DNA of 24,431 bases from an uncultured Bacteriovorax sp. (GTDB lineage: Bacteria > Bdellovibrionota > Bacteriovoracia > Bacteriovoracales > Bacteriovoracaceae). This document shows, one piece after another, positions 8,190 to 16,194 of the stretch. Made by a program: the position numbers and the translations under genes. The notes under the pieces were generated by a model that saw nothing but the letters and a program-made list of their open reading frames with translations, had not been told where the DNA came from and did not search any database. The stretch lies in the NCBI GenBank assembly GCA_946482295.1, contig CAMLRB010000023.1, forward strand, positions 1 through 24,431, in the 5' to 3' direction. Numbering within the stretch: the first letter of the stretch is position 1; the number at the start of each line of letters is the position of its first letter.

Positions 8190-9839
8190 TTATCGAACAA
8201 ACATAGTCAATCCGCCAGCAAGAAGTCGTGATCCGCGAGTTTCATTTAAGATTCTCATCGCATCTGCAACGTCACCAGCTTTTTTAATTCCAGGGAACAG
8301 TCTTCCGTATGCATCTGCTGAAGTGTTCCAACCAGTGCTTCTTCCGTAGAGATAGTTTCTAAAACGAACAGGTTTTGATCCTGGGAAGCTCACTGACATA
8401 ACGTCACGACCAGCTTCAGTCATTGTTTTGTAAGTAGGGTGTGCCTTAAGTGGAGAGAGGTCTTCGTGCTTAGAAAAACTAACAGGAAGAAGTTTTTTCA
8501 AATCTTTTGGAGCATTTTCAAAAAAACCTTTAAGGTCAACAGTCAATTCTTCTCCAGAAAGAGTACCATTTACACGTGTTGTACCGTTCACTCCTGGTCC
8601 ATAAGCGCCAACCAGTTTTTTGATGTTCATCACACCAACTTCAACTTGTTCTTTACGGGCCATGAAAACTTCTGGATCAAGTTGAGCTGCATAAGAGCTC
8701 GTGTTGTTTTTAATATTATCCCAAGTTTTTCCAAGATACACACCTGAGAAGTGAAGGTGAGAGTAAGCGAGAGTCATCCAGCCCTGACCGTTAGAATTCA
8801 ACGTATAAAGCTTTGAATACTTTTTAATAGCATTTACACGACTTTCACGTGAAACCGATCTTAAGTAAACATCGTCCGCCCCAGGAAGCGAATCGAAAAG
8901 AGCTGATTCTGCAACACCGATACCAAACATTTTACCGATGTCTCTTCGAAGAGCTAAGTGGCCATTCCAATTGTATCCGGCCATGAACGCAATGTTGTAC
9001 ATACGGCGGTGAGTACGAGCTAACGCTGCAAAGCGATCAGCTTCACCTAAAACTTTGAATCTTTCGAAATCATCATAATTATCGTTGAAAGTATTTTCTC
9101 CGAAACGAATTTTAGCATCGAAAACAATTGGAGATAATCCATTTTTTGTGACGTTATTCATTTGAAGCTGTTGAAGACGTTTCACCGATTTTTCAAGAGA
9201 AGGATAAACTTCTTTCGCTAAGTAAGTGATGAAATCTGATTCAATTTTAAATTCTCTTCCAACAAGTTCTGGAGTTGGCATCGACATATAAAGAAGGTGA
9301 GCTTCAACTTGCGTATCAGGCATGTTGATCTTTACTTGTTCAGCTACGTTTTTCAAAGTTGCGAGAAGTGCAGACTGGGTGCTCGCCACTTCGTGAACCA
9401 TTGGAGTCATTCTCCAAATAATTCCTTTGAAAGGAATCCAAGTAGACATTCTAGCGACAGCAAATTTTAAATCGTTTGCGTGTGCTGGAATCTTGTCATA
9501 CATATCATCATATTTTTTCAAGAAGTCAGCGAACTCAACACCGTTGCTGATTTTAATCGCTTGATTTCTAAATTCAACATACTCTTTTGAAAGCATATCT
9601 TCCGTCCCAACAATAGTTGATCCGGCCGGACGACGTTTAGATTCTGCAATGAAGTTTGCAGACAATTTTTCAATTTCTTGATCATTGAAAAATTCCATCT
9701 CTTCAAATTTCGGAGCGGGGAAATTTTGGGGAGCAATATTTGAATTGTCCCATGATGGTTTCTTTGGCGCAGCAGTCGAGCTGAAACTAAAAAGTAGCAG
9801 CGACGTTAAGAGAAGCATGTTGTTTTTTCTCAGAATCAT
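8190..9839 (-). CDS. Secreted cysteine-free protein of unknown function
   Basis: I do not recognise this 549-residue protein. It has a signal peptide (basic MILRK start, hydrophobic LLLTSLLLFSF, likely cut near STAA at about residue 24), so it leaves the cytoplasm. I find no cysteine anywhere in it. The body reads as mostly alpha-helical and moderately charged, with a notable stretch RRMYNIAFMAGYNWNGHLALRRDIGKMFG spread over two helices. I see no lipobox, no terminal beta-barrel signature and no recognisable catalytic motif. The gene is a single unit with strong signals: GGAGGA at 9843-9848 three bases before the ATG, a good promoter at 9868-9896 and a strong terminator. That pattern suggests an abundant periplasmic or secreted protein. 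Coding status is firm; function is open. Confidence 0.8.
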   Translation of the reverse strand: MILRKNNMLLLTSLLLFSFSSTAAPKKPSWDNSNIAPQNFPAPKFEEMEFFNDQEIEKLSANFIAESKRRPAGSTIVGTEDMLSKEYVEFRNQAIKISNGVEFADFLKKYDDMYDKIPAHANDLKFAVARMSTWIPFKGIIWRMTPMVHEVASTQSALLATLKNVAEQVKINMPDTQVEAHLLYMSMPTPELVGREFKIESDFITYLAKEVYPSLEKSVKRLQQLQMNNVTKNGLSPIVFDAKIRFGENTFNDNYDDFERFKVLGEADRFAALARTHRRMYNIAFMAGYNWNGHLALRRDIGKMFGIGVAESALFDSLPGADDVYLRSVSRESRVNAIKKYSKLYTLNSNGQGWMTLAYSHLHFSGVYLGKTWDNIKNNTSSYAAQLDPEVFMARKEQVEVGVMNIKKLVGAYGPGVNGTTRVNGTLSGEELTVDLKGFFENAPKDLKKLLPVSFSKHEDLSPLKAHPTYKTMTEAGRDVMSVSFPGSKPVRFRNYLYGRSTGWNTSADAYGRLFPGIKKAGDVADAMRILNETRGSRLLAGGLTMFVR

Positions 9840-9867
9840 TTATCCTCCGAATTGATAAGTCTGAAAT

Positions 9868-9896
9868 AGGATATTAATCTAAATTTATTTTGTAAA
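9868..9896 (-). promoter_or_regulatory. Promoter of the secreted-protein gene
   Basis: On the minus strand TTTACA (9891-9896), exactly 17 bases, then TATCCT (9868-9873). With transcription starting about 7 bases further on, the leader would be near 20 bases and would include the GGAGGA ribosome site at 9843-9848. Confidence 0.6.
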
Positions 9897-9908
9897 CGAA
9901 GGCGTGTT

Positions 9909-9937
9909 TTGCCCCTACCGAATCCAACTAGTTAAAT
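9909..9937 (+). promoter_or_regulatory. Candidate promoter of the fatty-acid-hydroxylase gene
   Basis: TTGCCC (9909-9914), a 17-base spacer and TTAAAT (9932-9937) would give a leader of about 20 bases before the ATG at 9964. No ribosome site is seen in that leader. Weak call. Confidence 0.3.
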
Positions 9938-9963
9938 GGTTGAAACTCTGATAGCGTTTTCAC

Positions 9964-10830
9964 ATGGGTGTTTTGAATAATCCTTACTTTCTTTTGGCCA
10001 TAGTTCTTTGTGTGGTGATTGAAATCTTCATTTCTTATAAGAGAGGAATGGGTCTTTATAGTGGTTACGAGACGTTCACCAATCTCTCTTTCATAGCTTT
10101 TGATCAAGTGATCTCTGCCCTCACTGGCTCAGATGGTGGAGGTCTCGTTTATTGGCTGTACGATCATCGTCTTTTTGATTGGAAGTTCAGCGGGACAATT
10201 AATTTGTTGATCACATTCGTCGGAATTGAGTTTTTTTATTACTGTACTCATTGGTACAATCACCATGTAAATATCGGATGGGCCACACATGTTATGCACC
10301 ATTCTCCGACAAAATATAATCTAACATTGGGATATCGATTAGGAATCACTCGTTTTTTTTCGTTGGGATGGATACTTTTTCTTCCTCTCATTTTGTTTGG
10401 TGCCAATCCTAAAGACGTCCTTTTAATTGTGGGGATAGTGCTTTTTGGACAATTCTTTTTGCATACCGAACTCGTTCCAAAACTTGGCTGGCTTGATGTA
10501 ATTTTCAACACACCTTCGGCCCATCGAGTTCATCATTCGAGTAATCCAGCTCACTATAATAAAAATCTAGGTGGAGTCACATTATTCTTTGATCATCTTT
10601 TCGGAACGTATATGGCGGAAGGTGAGCGCTCTCAAATGAAATATGGAATTCAATCTGTTATGAATAAGCGAAACATCTGGCACGAGATTTTTTGTCACTG
10701 GAAAGTTGTCTTTAGACAGTTTAGAGAGGCCAATTCCCTCAAAGGAAAAATTCTTGCGATTTTTGGACCACCGATCGTGAAGAAAAAAGCAACTACAAAT
10801 ATTTCAGTTTCTGAAGCATCGGTTTCGTAA
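9964..10830 (+). CDS. Fatty acid hydroxylase / sterol desaturase family protein
   Basis: The 288-residue membrane protein carries the three histidine clusters of the di-iron fatty-acid-hydroxylase/sterol-desaturase family. These are His96-x3-His100 (HWYNH), His109-x2-His112-His113 (HVMHH) and His187-x2-His190-His191 (HRVHH), with His167 in between as an extra ligand candidate. The family's ending, NLGG then FFDHLFGTY (about 201-216), is also present. About five membrane spans surround the clusters. Members hydroxylate or desaturate sterols, carotenoids, sphingoid bases or alkyl ethers using O2; the substrate cannot be read here. An in-frame TAG lies four codons upstream (9952-9954), so ATG 9964 is the first ATG, although no ribosome site precedes it. 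The last 38 bases overlap the convergent sulfotransferase gene. Nearness to the lipid-type operon makes a lipid substrate likely, by inference. Confidence 0.88.
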   Translation: MGVLNNPYFLLAIVLCVVIEIFISYKRGMGLYSGYETFTNLSFIAFDQVISALTGSDGGGLVYWLYDHRLFDWKFSGTINLLITFVGIEFFYYCTHWYNHHVNIGWATHVMHHSPTKYNLTLGYRLGITRFFSLGWILFLPLILFGANPKDVLLIVGIVLFGQFFLHTELVPKLGWLDVIFNTPSAHRVHHSSNPAHYNKNLGGVTLFFDHLFGTYMAEGERSQMKYGIQSVMNKRNIWHEIFCHWKVVFRQFREANSLKGKILAIFGPPIVKKKATTNISVSEASVS

Positions 10831-11866
10831 TTTCCTCAATCACTTCAAAATCTTTATAGTCATTCTTATGATGAGTTTTTCCGATGATTTCAAATTCTTT
10901 TTGGAAGGCATCTGATGTTGGCCACTCAAGATCAGCAAAATCAAAAAGTCGCTTTAGTTCTGCTTGCGGGGATTTAAGAATATCTTCATAGCGAACTTCA
11001 ATATAATTTTTCAAATCTGGTGCTGTTTGGTGAACAAGTTCAATTGAATCTTGCCATACGTGCGCAGTTGTTCTGATGTCCGTAGCTCCGAATTGATCGA
11101 TATATTTTTTAAGTGTTTTCACTCGAGGATAGGGAATAACTGTCGTGAGATTGGGATGCTTAATTTTTTTAATTTGATTGTTGGTGAGGTGATATAACTT
11201 TAAAAGTGAGTTAGCAGCAGGTCTCGAATCGCGAACAATATGAATGAAATGAGCATCTGGAAAAAGATCTTGAACCATTCGAAGTTCAGTCTGCATGACG
11301 GGATACTTACAAATAAAGCGACGTTCATTGTTTTTTAAACCGCCAAAAGTATAAAGAATGCGTCGAATGTCCTGATGGATTTCATCTACCTTTTCTTTTG
11401 AAAGTGAGTTTATTCTTTTTTCTTCCCAAAAGAGTGAATCCACATCTCTTCCAATCCATTTGCCCCAAAATAAAACTGGCTCTGAAGGACTTCCAAAATC
11501 AGTATGAACTGAATCGGCGAGGAAACGCTCGCCACTAGCATTGAAGTTAAACTTCTTTCTGAGCCACTCGATCGTGCAGATAGCTTCAGGACAAGCATTA
11601 ATTGAGTTGGTGACGTAGGCAGCTCTTTCGTGAGCGCACAGAAGGTTATAGAGCATAGAGGTGCCTGATCGAGGCAATCCAACAATGAAAACCGGCTTTT
11701 CTATTTTTATCGGTGAAAAATCTAGATCGAACTTGTATTTTTCAATCGACCTGAAGACTATATCTTCAATTTTAGAATGCGGGATAGGAATGAAGAACTG
11801 GTTTTCAAACTTTTTCTTAAAGAGGAGTTTAGACCACCAATTCGCGTATTGATTTTGTTGCTTCAT
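10793..11866 (-). CDS. Sulfotransferase family protein
   Basis: The 357-residue protein shows both PAPS-binding signatures of sulfotransferases. The 5' phosphosulfate loop is FIVGLPRSGTSML (60-72) near the N-terminus, and the 3' phosphate site is HIVRDSRPAANS (209-220). RYEDILKSPQAELKRLF is the usual late motif of the Sulfotransfer_3-type group. These enzymes move sulfate from PAPS to a hydroxyl or amine of a glycan, lipid or small molecule. There is no signal peptide, so the cytoplasmic side is likely. A strong minus-strand promoter ends 10 bases before the ATG, so the message is probably leaderless, which fits the lack of a ribosome site. It overlaps the hydroxylase gene tail-to-tail by 38 bases. 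A hydroxylated lipid as sulfate acceptor is a reasonable guess only. Confidence 0.88.
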   Translation of the reverse strand: MKQQNQYANWWSKLLFKKKFENQFFIPIPHSKIEDIVFRSIEKYKFDLDFSPIKIEKPVFIVGLPRSGTSMLYNLLCAHERAAYVTNSINACPEAICTIEWLRKKFNFNASGERFLADSVHTDFGSPSEPVLFWGKWIGRDVDSLFWEEKRINSLSKEKVDEIHQDIRRILYTFGGLKNNERRFICKYPVMQTELRMVQDLFPDAHFIHIVRDSRPAANSLLKLYHLTNNQIKKIKHPNLTTVIPYPRVKTLKKYIDQFGATDIRTTAHVWQDSIELVHQTAPDLKNYIEVRYEDILKSPQAELKRLFDFADLEWPTSDAFQKEFEIIGKTHHKNDYKDFEVIEEITKPMLQKLKYL

Positions 11867-11876
11867 TTAGGGTCTA

Positions 11877-11905
11877 ATTGTAGCAAACAAAAGTGTACAG
11901 TTCAA
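11877..11905 (-). promoter_or_regulatory. Promoter of the sulfotransferase gene
   Basis: On the minus strand TTGAAC (11900-11905), 17 bases, TACAAT (11877-11882, five of six to consensus). The -10 box ends 10 bases before the ATG, so the leader would be only about 2-4 bases. Confidence 0.6.
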
Positions 11906-11907
11906 AT
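11878..11907 (+). promoter_or_regulatory. Candidate promoter of the long operon
   Basis: TTGTAG (11878-11883), an 18-base spacer and TCAAAT (11902-11907) is the best plus-strand match before the operon, but each box has only three or four matching bases. It would occupy almost the same bases as the sulfotransferase promoter on the other strand. Confidence 0.25.
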
Positions 11908-11909
11908 GA

Positions 11910-11926
11910 CCGAGTCTTTTGCTCGG
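11910..11926 (+). other. Small hairpin in the operon leader
   Basis: CCGAG and CTCGG pair over a 7-base loop within the expected 5' leader of the long operon, upstream of the ATG at 11955. It lacks a U-tract, so it is not a terminator. It may be chance. Confidence 0.3.
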
Positions 11927-11954
11927 AGAATTGTTTTGGAAAACGGATAGTCCA

Positions 11955-12746
11955 ATGAAGAACGACCGTCAAAGAGAAATTCTATTGAAGCTCACGGCTG
12001 AAGGTGAGAAAGCGCAAACTCGACTTGATTTCGATCTCCGTGACGACGCTGTTCATTTGTCGGACGAGCGTCGTACAGCTTGGTCGCAGCTTCTCTCATC
12101 AGCAGCTTCCGCAGAATCTTCTGAAGAGATGATTATTAAACCGGTGCTTAGTGCTTTCGATTCAGATCCACTTCTTAAAAATTATCTGGCCACTCATCGC
12201 GACGATGAAGATCGTCATCAAAAATATTTAAAAACTTATGTAAAGAATAGTTTTTCCTATGTTCGTAAGAAAAAATCTATTGCTTCACTTGTTGTCTACG
12301 ACGGAGTTTTCAATCTTGTCGCAAAAGTCGCAGATAAACGGCCGTTGCCTGTTTTAATTGCCATCCTTTTTTACGAATGGTTTGCAGAGGAATTTTATTC
12401 AGACATGATGAAGAGGGCCGAAGAAGATAAACTACACAATTTAAAAAATCTTTTTGCTGCCATTGAAAAAGATGAACATCGTCATCGTGCAGGGATAAAA
12501 GCCGTCATCAATATTTGGAAGAGTGAAGGTCGTCGAATTGATCAAGTTGATATTCTCTTCACCAAAATACTCTTAGGTATTACTCGCATGGATGTCAATA
12601 CGGCCGAATGGGCATTTTACAACAAACGCCTGCGTACAAACTTTATCAATATCGGAATCAATCCGGATGATCTCTACCAGCGCTCGAAAAGTTATGCTCA
12701 AAAGGCCATTGCTGAACTTGAAGTTCAAGCAGGTCGTGCTTCATGA
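11955..12746 (+). CDS. Ferritin-like di-iron oxygenase-type protein
   Basis: From the ATG at 11955 the protein has 263 residues. The frame is open further upstream, but only to TTG codons at 11919 and 11931 in a hairpin-bearing leader, so I prefer the ATG. Helices carry the ligand pattern of ferritin-like di-iron proteins: Glu near 54-58, Glu85-x2-His88 (DEDRH), Glu141 or Glu145 (EWFAEEFY), and Glu174-x2-His177 (DEHRH). This four-helix site is used by fatty acyl desaturases, MiaE-type hydroxylases, AurF-type N-oxygenases and related proteins. The protein could hydroxylate, desaturate or otherwise oxidise an intermediate of the operon; I cannot tell which. It is the first gene of the long operon and overlaps the acyl-CoA dehydrogenase gene by ATGA. 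Confidence 0.78.
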   Translation: MKNDRQREILLKLTAEGEKAQTRLDFDLRDDAVHLSDERRTAWSQLLSSAASAESSEEMIIKPVLSAFDSDPLLKNYLATHRDDEDRHQKYLKTYVKNSFSYVRKKKSIASLVVYDGVFNLVAKVADKRPLPVLIAILFYEWFAEEFYSDMMKRAEEDKLHNLKNLFAAIEKDEHRHRAGIKAVINIWKSEGRRIDQVDILFTKILLGITRMDVNTAEWAFYNKRLRTNFINIGINPDDLYQRSKSYAQKAIAELEVQAGRAS

Positions 12747-14200
12747 CATTTCATCCGGCCCTACAAGATTTTAGTTTTCAACAAAGCTCTCAAGGTAAGT
12801 TGCCTCAAGGATTGATAAACGAAATCAAAGTAGCACGACAACTAGGTAAATATCTCGTCAAAGAATTAGGGGCTGAAAAACCTAGTCAAATAGAAGCTGA
12901 AGTCAAAAAGAACAAAGATTATTGGGCGAAAGATGTTGTTGTGACTTTTTCAAGACAAGGGCTTTATTCGCGCTGGCTTCCTAAATTTGTAGGAGGTGGA
13001 GGCGGACATCCGCTTGCCTTTTATGGTTTAAATTTAGAACTGGGTGGCTATTGCTTAGGTATATCAAATCTCATTGGTGCTCACTATGTGGCCTTAGGTC
13101 TCGTCAGTGCGACTTCATCTTTTTCTCTTTTAGAAAAAATAACCAAAGATATTGTCCGAGCAGAAAAAAATAATGATCATTGCACAGTCTCACTAGCGAT
13201 TACTGAGCCAGGTGCTGGCAGTGATATGGAAGAAGCAGAATTACTTGCAATTGCAAAAGTCTGCACTAAAGCAGTCAGAGTAGACGGTGGCTATAAAATC
13301 ACTGGACAGAAAATTTTCATTTCTAATTCTCTTTTTGCAAAGTGGATTGTGGGATCTGCTTTTCTTGATCTCGCACATCCTGAAAAATCAACAGTCATTT
13401 TTGCCGTTCGTGCAGAGGCACCAGGAGTGTCTTTAGGACGTACAGAATCGAAGATGGGCCAAAATGCAAGTCCAGCGAATGTTCTCTTCTTTGAAAATGT
13501 TTTTGTTGCTGATGAAGAAATATGCTTTTCTCCAGAACAATTTTCAAGTTCAGCTGATTTTGAAAAAAATGCTGAGTTTTTATTGAATGATCTATTGTCT
13601 TTATCTCGTGCTGGAGTGGGAACACTCGCTACTGGGGCTCAACAGCGAATTCTCGAAATTAGCGTTAATCATCTCAACTCTCAGTCGCAGGCCTATGAAT
13701 GGAAACAAATTCAAGTTTCTAAAATTCTCACAAACTTTGTTCAGTCACAAACAATAAGTTGGGAAGGACATCTCCAATGTTTTGCGAGAGGACCTTACAA
13801 AGATCTGCAGAGTTCTTTTGGCTACACCTTCTTTAAATATGTTCCAGCGATAGTTCAGCAATATTTGTTAGGACCACTGATTAAGTCTGTCAGTGGTCGA
13901 GACAGTCTAAGAAAAAAGCGTCGCGAAAGTATAACTCAGCAGAATGAAAAAATGATTTTTGGTTGGGGAGCTATGACCAAAAGTGTGTGCACCGATTACG
14001 CCATGGAGAGTGTTCAAATGGCCCTCGACCTGATTGGTGCAGATGGAAGCACTCACTACTGGGAACTTGAAAAACTCATGCGCGATATAAAATTATTACA
14101 AATTTATGAAGGGACGAATGAGCTAAATCGTTTAGTCGCTTTCAAAAACCTCATTGGTCTAAAAGATGCCAATGCAAACTTTTTTGGAGTTAGCCAATGA
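12743..14200 (+). CDS. Acyl-CoA dehydrogenase family protein
   Basis: The 485-residue protein matches the FAD-dependent acyl-CoA dehydrogenase fold. The alpha domain has GGYCLGISNLIGAHYVAL (101-118), the middle domain LAITEPGAGSDME (151-163), and GYKITGQKIFISNS (183-196) follows. In the C-terminal helical domain YEGTNELNR (455-463) places Glu456 where the catalytic base sits in short- and medium-chain enzymes. It is about 100 residues longer than a typical 380-residue enzyme. The helix that usually carries the Arg-x-x-Phe-Gly FAD contact reads HLNSQSQAYEW (310-320) and has lost it. The partner encoded next does carry a related sequence, so a hetero-oligomer is likely. It would introduce a double bond next to a thioester, on CoA or carrier-bound acyl chains. 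ATGA overlaps at both ends. Confidence 0.88.
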   Translation: MTFHPALQDFSFQQSSQGKLPQGLINEIKVARQLGKYLVKELGAEKPSQIEAEVKKNKDYWAKDVVVTFSRQGLYSRWLPKFVGGGGGHPLAFYGLNLELGGYCLGISNLIGAHYVALGLVSATSSFSLLEKITKDIVRAEKNNDHCTVSLAITEPGAGSDMEEAELLAIAKVCTKAVRVDGGYKITGQKIFISNSLFAKWIVGSAFLDLAHPEKSTVIFAVRAEAPGVSLGRTESKMGQNASPANVLFFENVFVADEEICFSPEQFSSSADFEKNAEFLLNDLLSLSRAGVGTLATGAQQRILEISVNHLNSQSQAYEWKQIQVSKILTNFVQSQTISWEGHLQCFARGPYKDLQSSFGYTFFKYVPAIVQQYLLGPLIKSVSGRDSLRKKRRESITQQNEKMIFGWGAMTKSVCTDYAMESVQMALDLIGADGSTHYWELEKLMRDIKLLQIYEGTNELNRLVAFKNLIGLKDANANFFGVSQ

Positions 14201-14832
14201 TCAATGAATGGGTACAAAAAAGTTTTGGAGAAACCACTCTTTCACCGGAAATCCTTTTTAATCAAGTTCGTTCCTTTTTTGAATCTGAAGAAACCCGTAA
14301 AGTTAGCGTCGAGCCACTCTTTCATTATGAGCTCGCAAAAGTTCATACCGAAGCAGCGTTTATGTTGTATCAAATGCATTGTAATTCTAAAGACCCTTTC
14401 ATGATGAAAAATTTTTCCGGTCTAGAAGAACGCATGGCTTCGGACGATGAGGAATTAGTAAAACGAGCTGCTATCATTGCTGGAATTAAGTGGAAGGCCT
14501 TTCAATTGGTTAGAAACTACACTGAACAACGGATCCAGGGCGGGAAAGTCATCAAAGAATGGAGTTCATTAAAAATGCACCTCAGTGAACTTTATCTCGT
14601 GTGTGAGACTGAAAAATCGTTGATTGAAACATTGAATCCCATAACGGCGCTCTCGATTATTAAAAATTCTGATACTTTTATTTCAGGAGCGATGCAAGTG
14701 ATGGGAGGAGCGGGATACATGGAGGACTATGAAGTCGAAAGACTTTTCCGTGAATGTACCTTTCTCAAAAACTGGCCTCAAGCCTTTCAAGAAACTCTTT
14801 ATCAATACTGTGAATCTAAGGACTGGCAATGA
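14197..14832 (+). CDS. Stand-alone C-terminal half of an acyl-CoA dehydrogenase
   Basis: Only 211 residues long. The N-terminal alpha and beta domains that hold most of the FAD and acyl contacts are missing. The second half clearly matches the helical C-terminal domain: YTEQRIQGGKVIKEWSS (108-124) stands where the family has Y-x-x-x-R-x-x-F-G, and QVMGGAGYMEDYEVERLFRE (167-186) matches the conserved QxxGGxGY ... ERLxRD signature. The usual catalytic YEGT element is absent. The first 90 residues are helical and unfamiliar. The frame is clean and coupled on both sides by ATGA, so this is a working small gene, not decay of its neighbour, which has its own complete C-terminal domain. It probably forms a mixed complex with that neighbour, as paired enzymes do in mycobacterial sterol breakdown. 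Confidence 0.82.
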   Translation: MINEWVQKSFGETTLSPEILFNQVRSFFESEETRKVSVEPLFHYELAKVHTEAAFMLYQMHCNSKDPFMMKNFSGLEERMASDDEELVKRAAIIAGIKWKAFQLVRNYTEQRIQGGKVIKEWSSLKMHLSELYLVCETEKSLIETLNPITALSIIKNSDTFISGAMQVMGGAGYMEDYEVERLFRECTFLKNWPQAFQETLYQYCESKDWQ

Positions 14833-16190
14833 GTTTGATTCCCGAAAAACAAGATGCCATCATTGATCTCTATCTCACATCCGATGTGAAAACGATTGAT
14901 GCTAAATTTCTTCCGAAGTCTGAAGAAGAACAAGAAGTATTTTTTGAAATTGCAGAACATAACAAAACTAGCGCTCGCCTCTATTTACAATTAAGAGACC
15001 GAGAAGAAACTGAACATTTAAAACTTACAGAACGTTTAAAAGAGCAGTATTTGAAAATTCGTGAACGTAATGTTACTCGACTAGAAGTAGGAGTTCCGAT
15101 TCTCAAAGTTCTCAAAGCTCAAGGCATCGAAGTCATTATTTTGAAAGGCAATGCCTTGGCCGAAGAGTATTTCAGCGACATCGGCTACAAACCAATGAAT
15201 GACATAGATATTCTCGTAAAGAAAGAAGATCTGCCGAAAATTTATGATCAATTTCTCTATCATGATCTCCTTACGGCTGCTCCTTTAGAAGAAGATATTA
15301 AAAAACAAGAAAAAATTAGCCATCATTGGCCACCCTTTTTCGATCGAAAATTTCAAGTTTTTTTCGGCACTCATTGGAATATAGCGGCCCCAACACGTGG
15401 ACTTGAAATCCCTATCGAGGATTTTTGGAAAGAAAAAGAAGAGTTTACTTTAATGGGGGAAAAGTTTTTTAGACTTTCACCTGCACATTTCATCCTCCAT
15501 CTTTGCGTACATTTAAATTCAGCGAAAACAGGTCTTCGTGAAGTGGGTGATCTCGCAATGTTAATTGAGAAGCGATCAAACGTTATTGATACAGATCAGT
15601 TCACTCAGATGGTTGTTAAGGCCGGAGTTGAAAAAGAAGTTTATGAAGCATTGACACTTTCTCAAGCGCTTTTAAAAAATGCATTCAACGAAAAGATATT
15701 AAAAAATTTAGATCCTATTATTGAAGAAAGTTTCAAAGCAAAAGTTTTAAAAAGAATTACTCCCCGATATAAGTTTCTGCATTTAAGAACGAGTTATGTT
15801 TCAAAAATCGAAAAGACTTTTGCTCTTTTTATGTTGACTGAGGATCCAAAGGAAAAAACTGCACTTTTGGCAAAAATGTGGAAACTTTACTTGTTTGTTC
15901 CAGCGAGTGAAGCACTCAGGTTGAGTTACGATTTCCCTCGTGGAAATGCTCTCGAAAAGTTGTGGGCACAATTAAAAGCTCCTTTCAAAATTAGCCAAGT
16001 TTTTATCCAAGACTTAGGTCTTTTCATATTTCTCTTTGTAACGGCCAGGCACCAATGGGTGCTGTTCATGTGTTATTACAATTTTCTACAGAAAAAAAGT
16101 AGAGGAGAGACTGTCCTTACATTAGAAGGATATGCTCAAGAACTTGGGCTTTCGTTTAAAGAAATTAAAGAAGTTTCGGCGTTGGATTGA
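14829..16190 (+). CDS. Nucleotidyltransferase-fold protein (NTP_transf_5 type)
   Basis: The 453-residue protein matches the uncharacterised nucleotidyltransferase group. ILKGNALAEEYF (104-115) is followed by MNDIDILV (123-130), giving the Asp125/Asp127 pair expected to bind metal. Later comes the family's helical region with ILHLCVHLNSAKTGLREVGDLAMLIEK. The opening 80 residues are a charged helical extension. Proteins of this group are common in cell-surface and secondary-metabolite clusters, but the transferred nucleotide and acceptor are not established. It overlaps the half-dehydrogenase gene by ATGA. Its end is followed 4 bases later by the PEP-utilising homologue. A long C-terminal region (about 300-453) with a hydrophobic stretch LGLFIFLFVTA is unexplained. 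Confidence 0.8.
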   Translation: MSLIPEKQDAIIDLYLTSDVKTIDAKFLPKSEEEQEVFFEIAEHNKTSARLYLQLRDREETEHLKLTERLKEQYLKIRERNVTRLEVGVPILKVLKAQGIEVIILKGNALAEEYFSDIGYKPMNDIDILVKKEDLPKIYDQFLYHDLLTAAPLEEDIKKQEKISHHWPPFFDRKFQVFFGTHWNIAAPTRGLEIPIEDFWKEKEEFTLMGEKFFRLSPAHFILHLCVHLNSAKTGLREVGDLAMLIEKRSNVIDTDQFTQMVVKAGVEKEVYEALTLSQALLKNAFNEKILKNLDPIIEESFKAKVLKRITPRYKFLHLRTSYVSKIEKTFALFMLTEDPKEKTALLAKMWKLYLFVPASEALRLSYDFPRGNALEKLWAQLKAPFKISQVFIQDLGLFIFLFVTARHQWVLFMCYYNFLQKKSRGETVLTLEGYAQELGLSFKEIKEVSALD

Positions 16191-16194
16191 ACAT

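Noticed and set aside
11919..11954. TTG-initiated extension of the ferritin-like protein by 12 residues
   Set aside because: It begins inside the leader hairpin loop, has no ribosome site at a usable distance, and a normal ATG follows at 11955.
13395..13625. Minus-strand open frame within the acyl-CoA dehydrogenase gene
   Set aside because: Shadow of the real gene; no ribosome site or recognisable protein features.
12743..14832. A single dehydrogenase gene broken by a frameshift
   Set aside because: The first gene has its own complete C-terminal domain with YEGTNE and the second repeats that region, so they are two proteins, not two halves of one.
16132..16194. Upstream ATG for the first PEP-utilising homologue
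   Set aside because: It would overlap the nucleotidyltransferase gene by 59 bases and add a Lys-rich tail unlike the family. The ATG at 16195 fits the operon's spacing and starts just before the conserved FPKPITPLGW.
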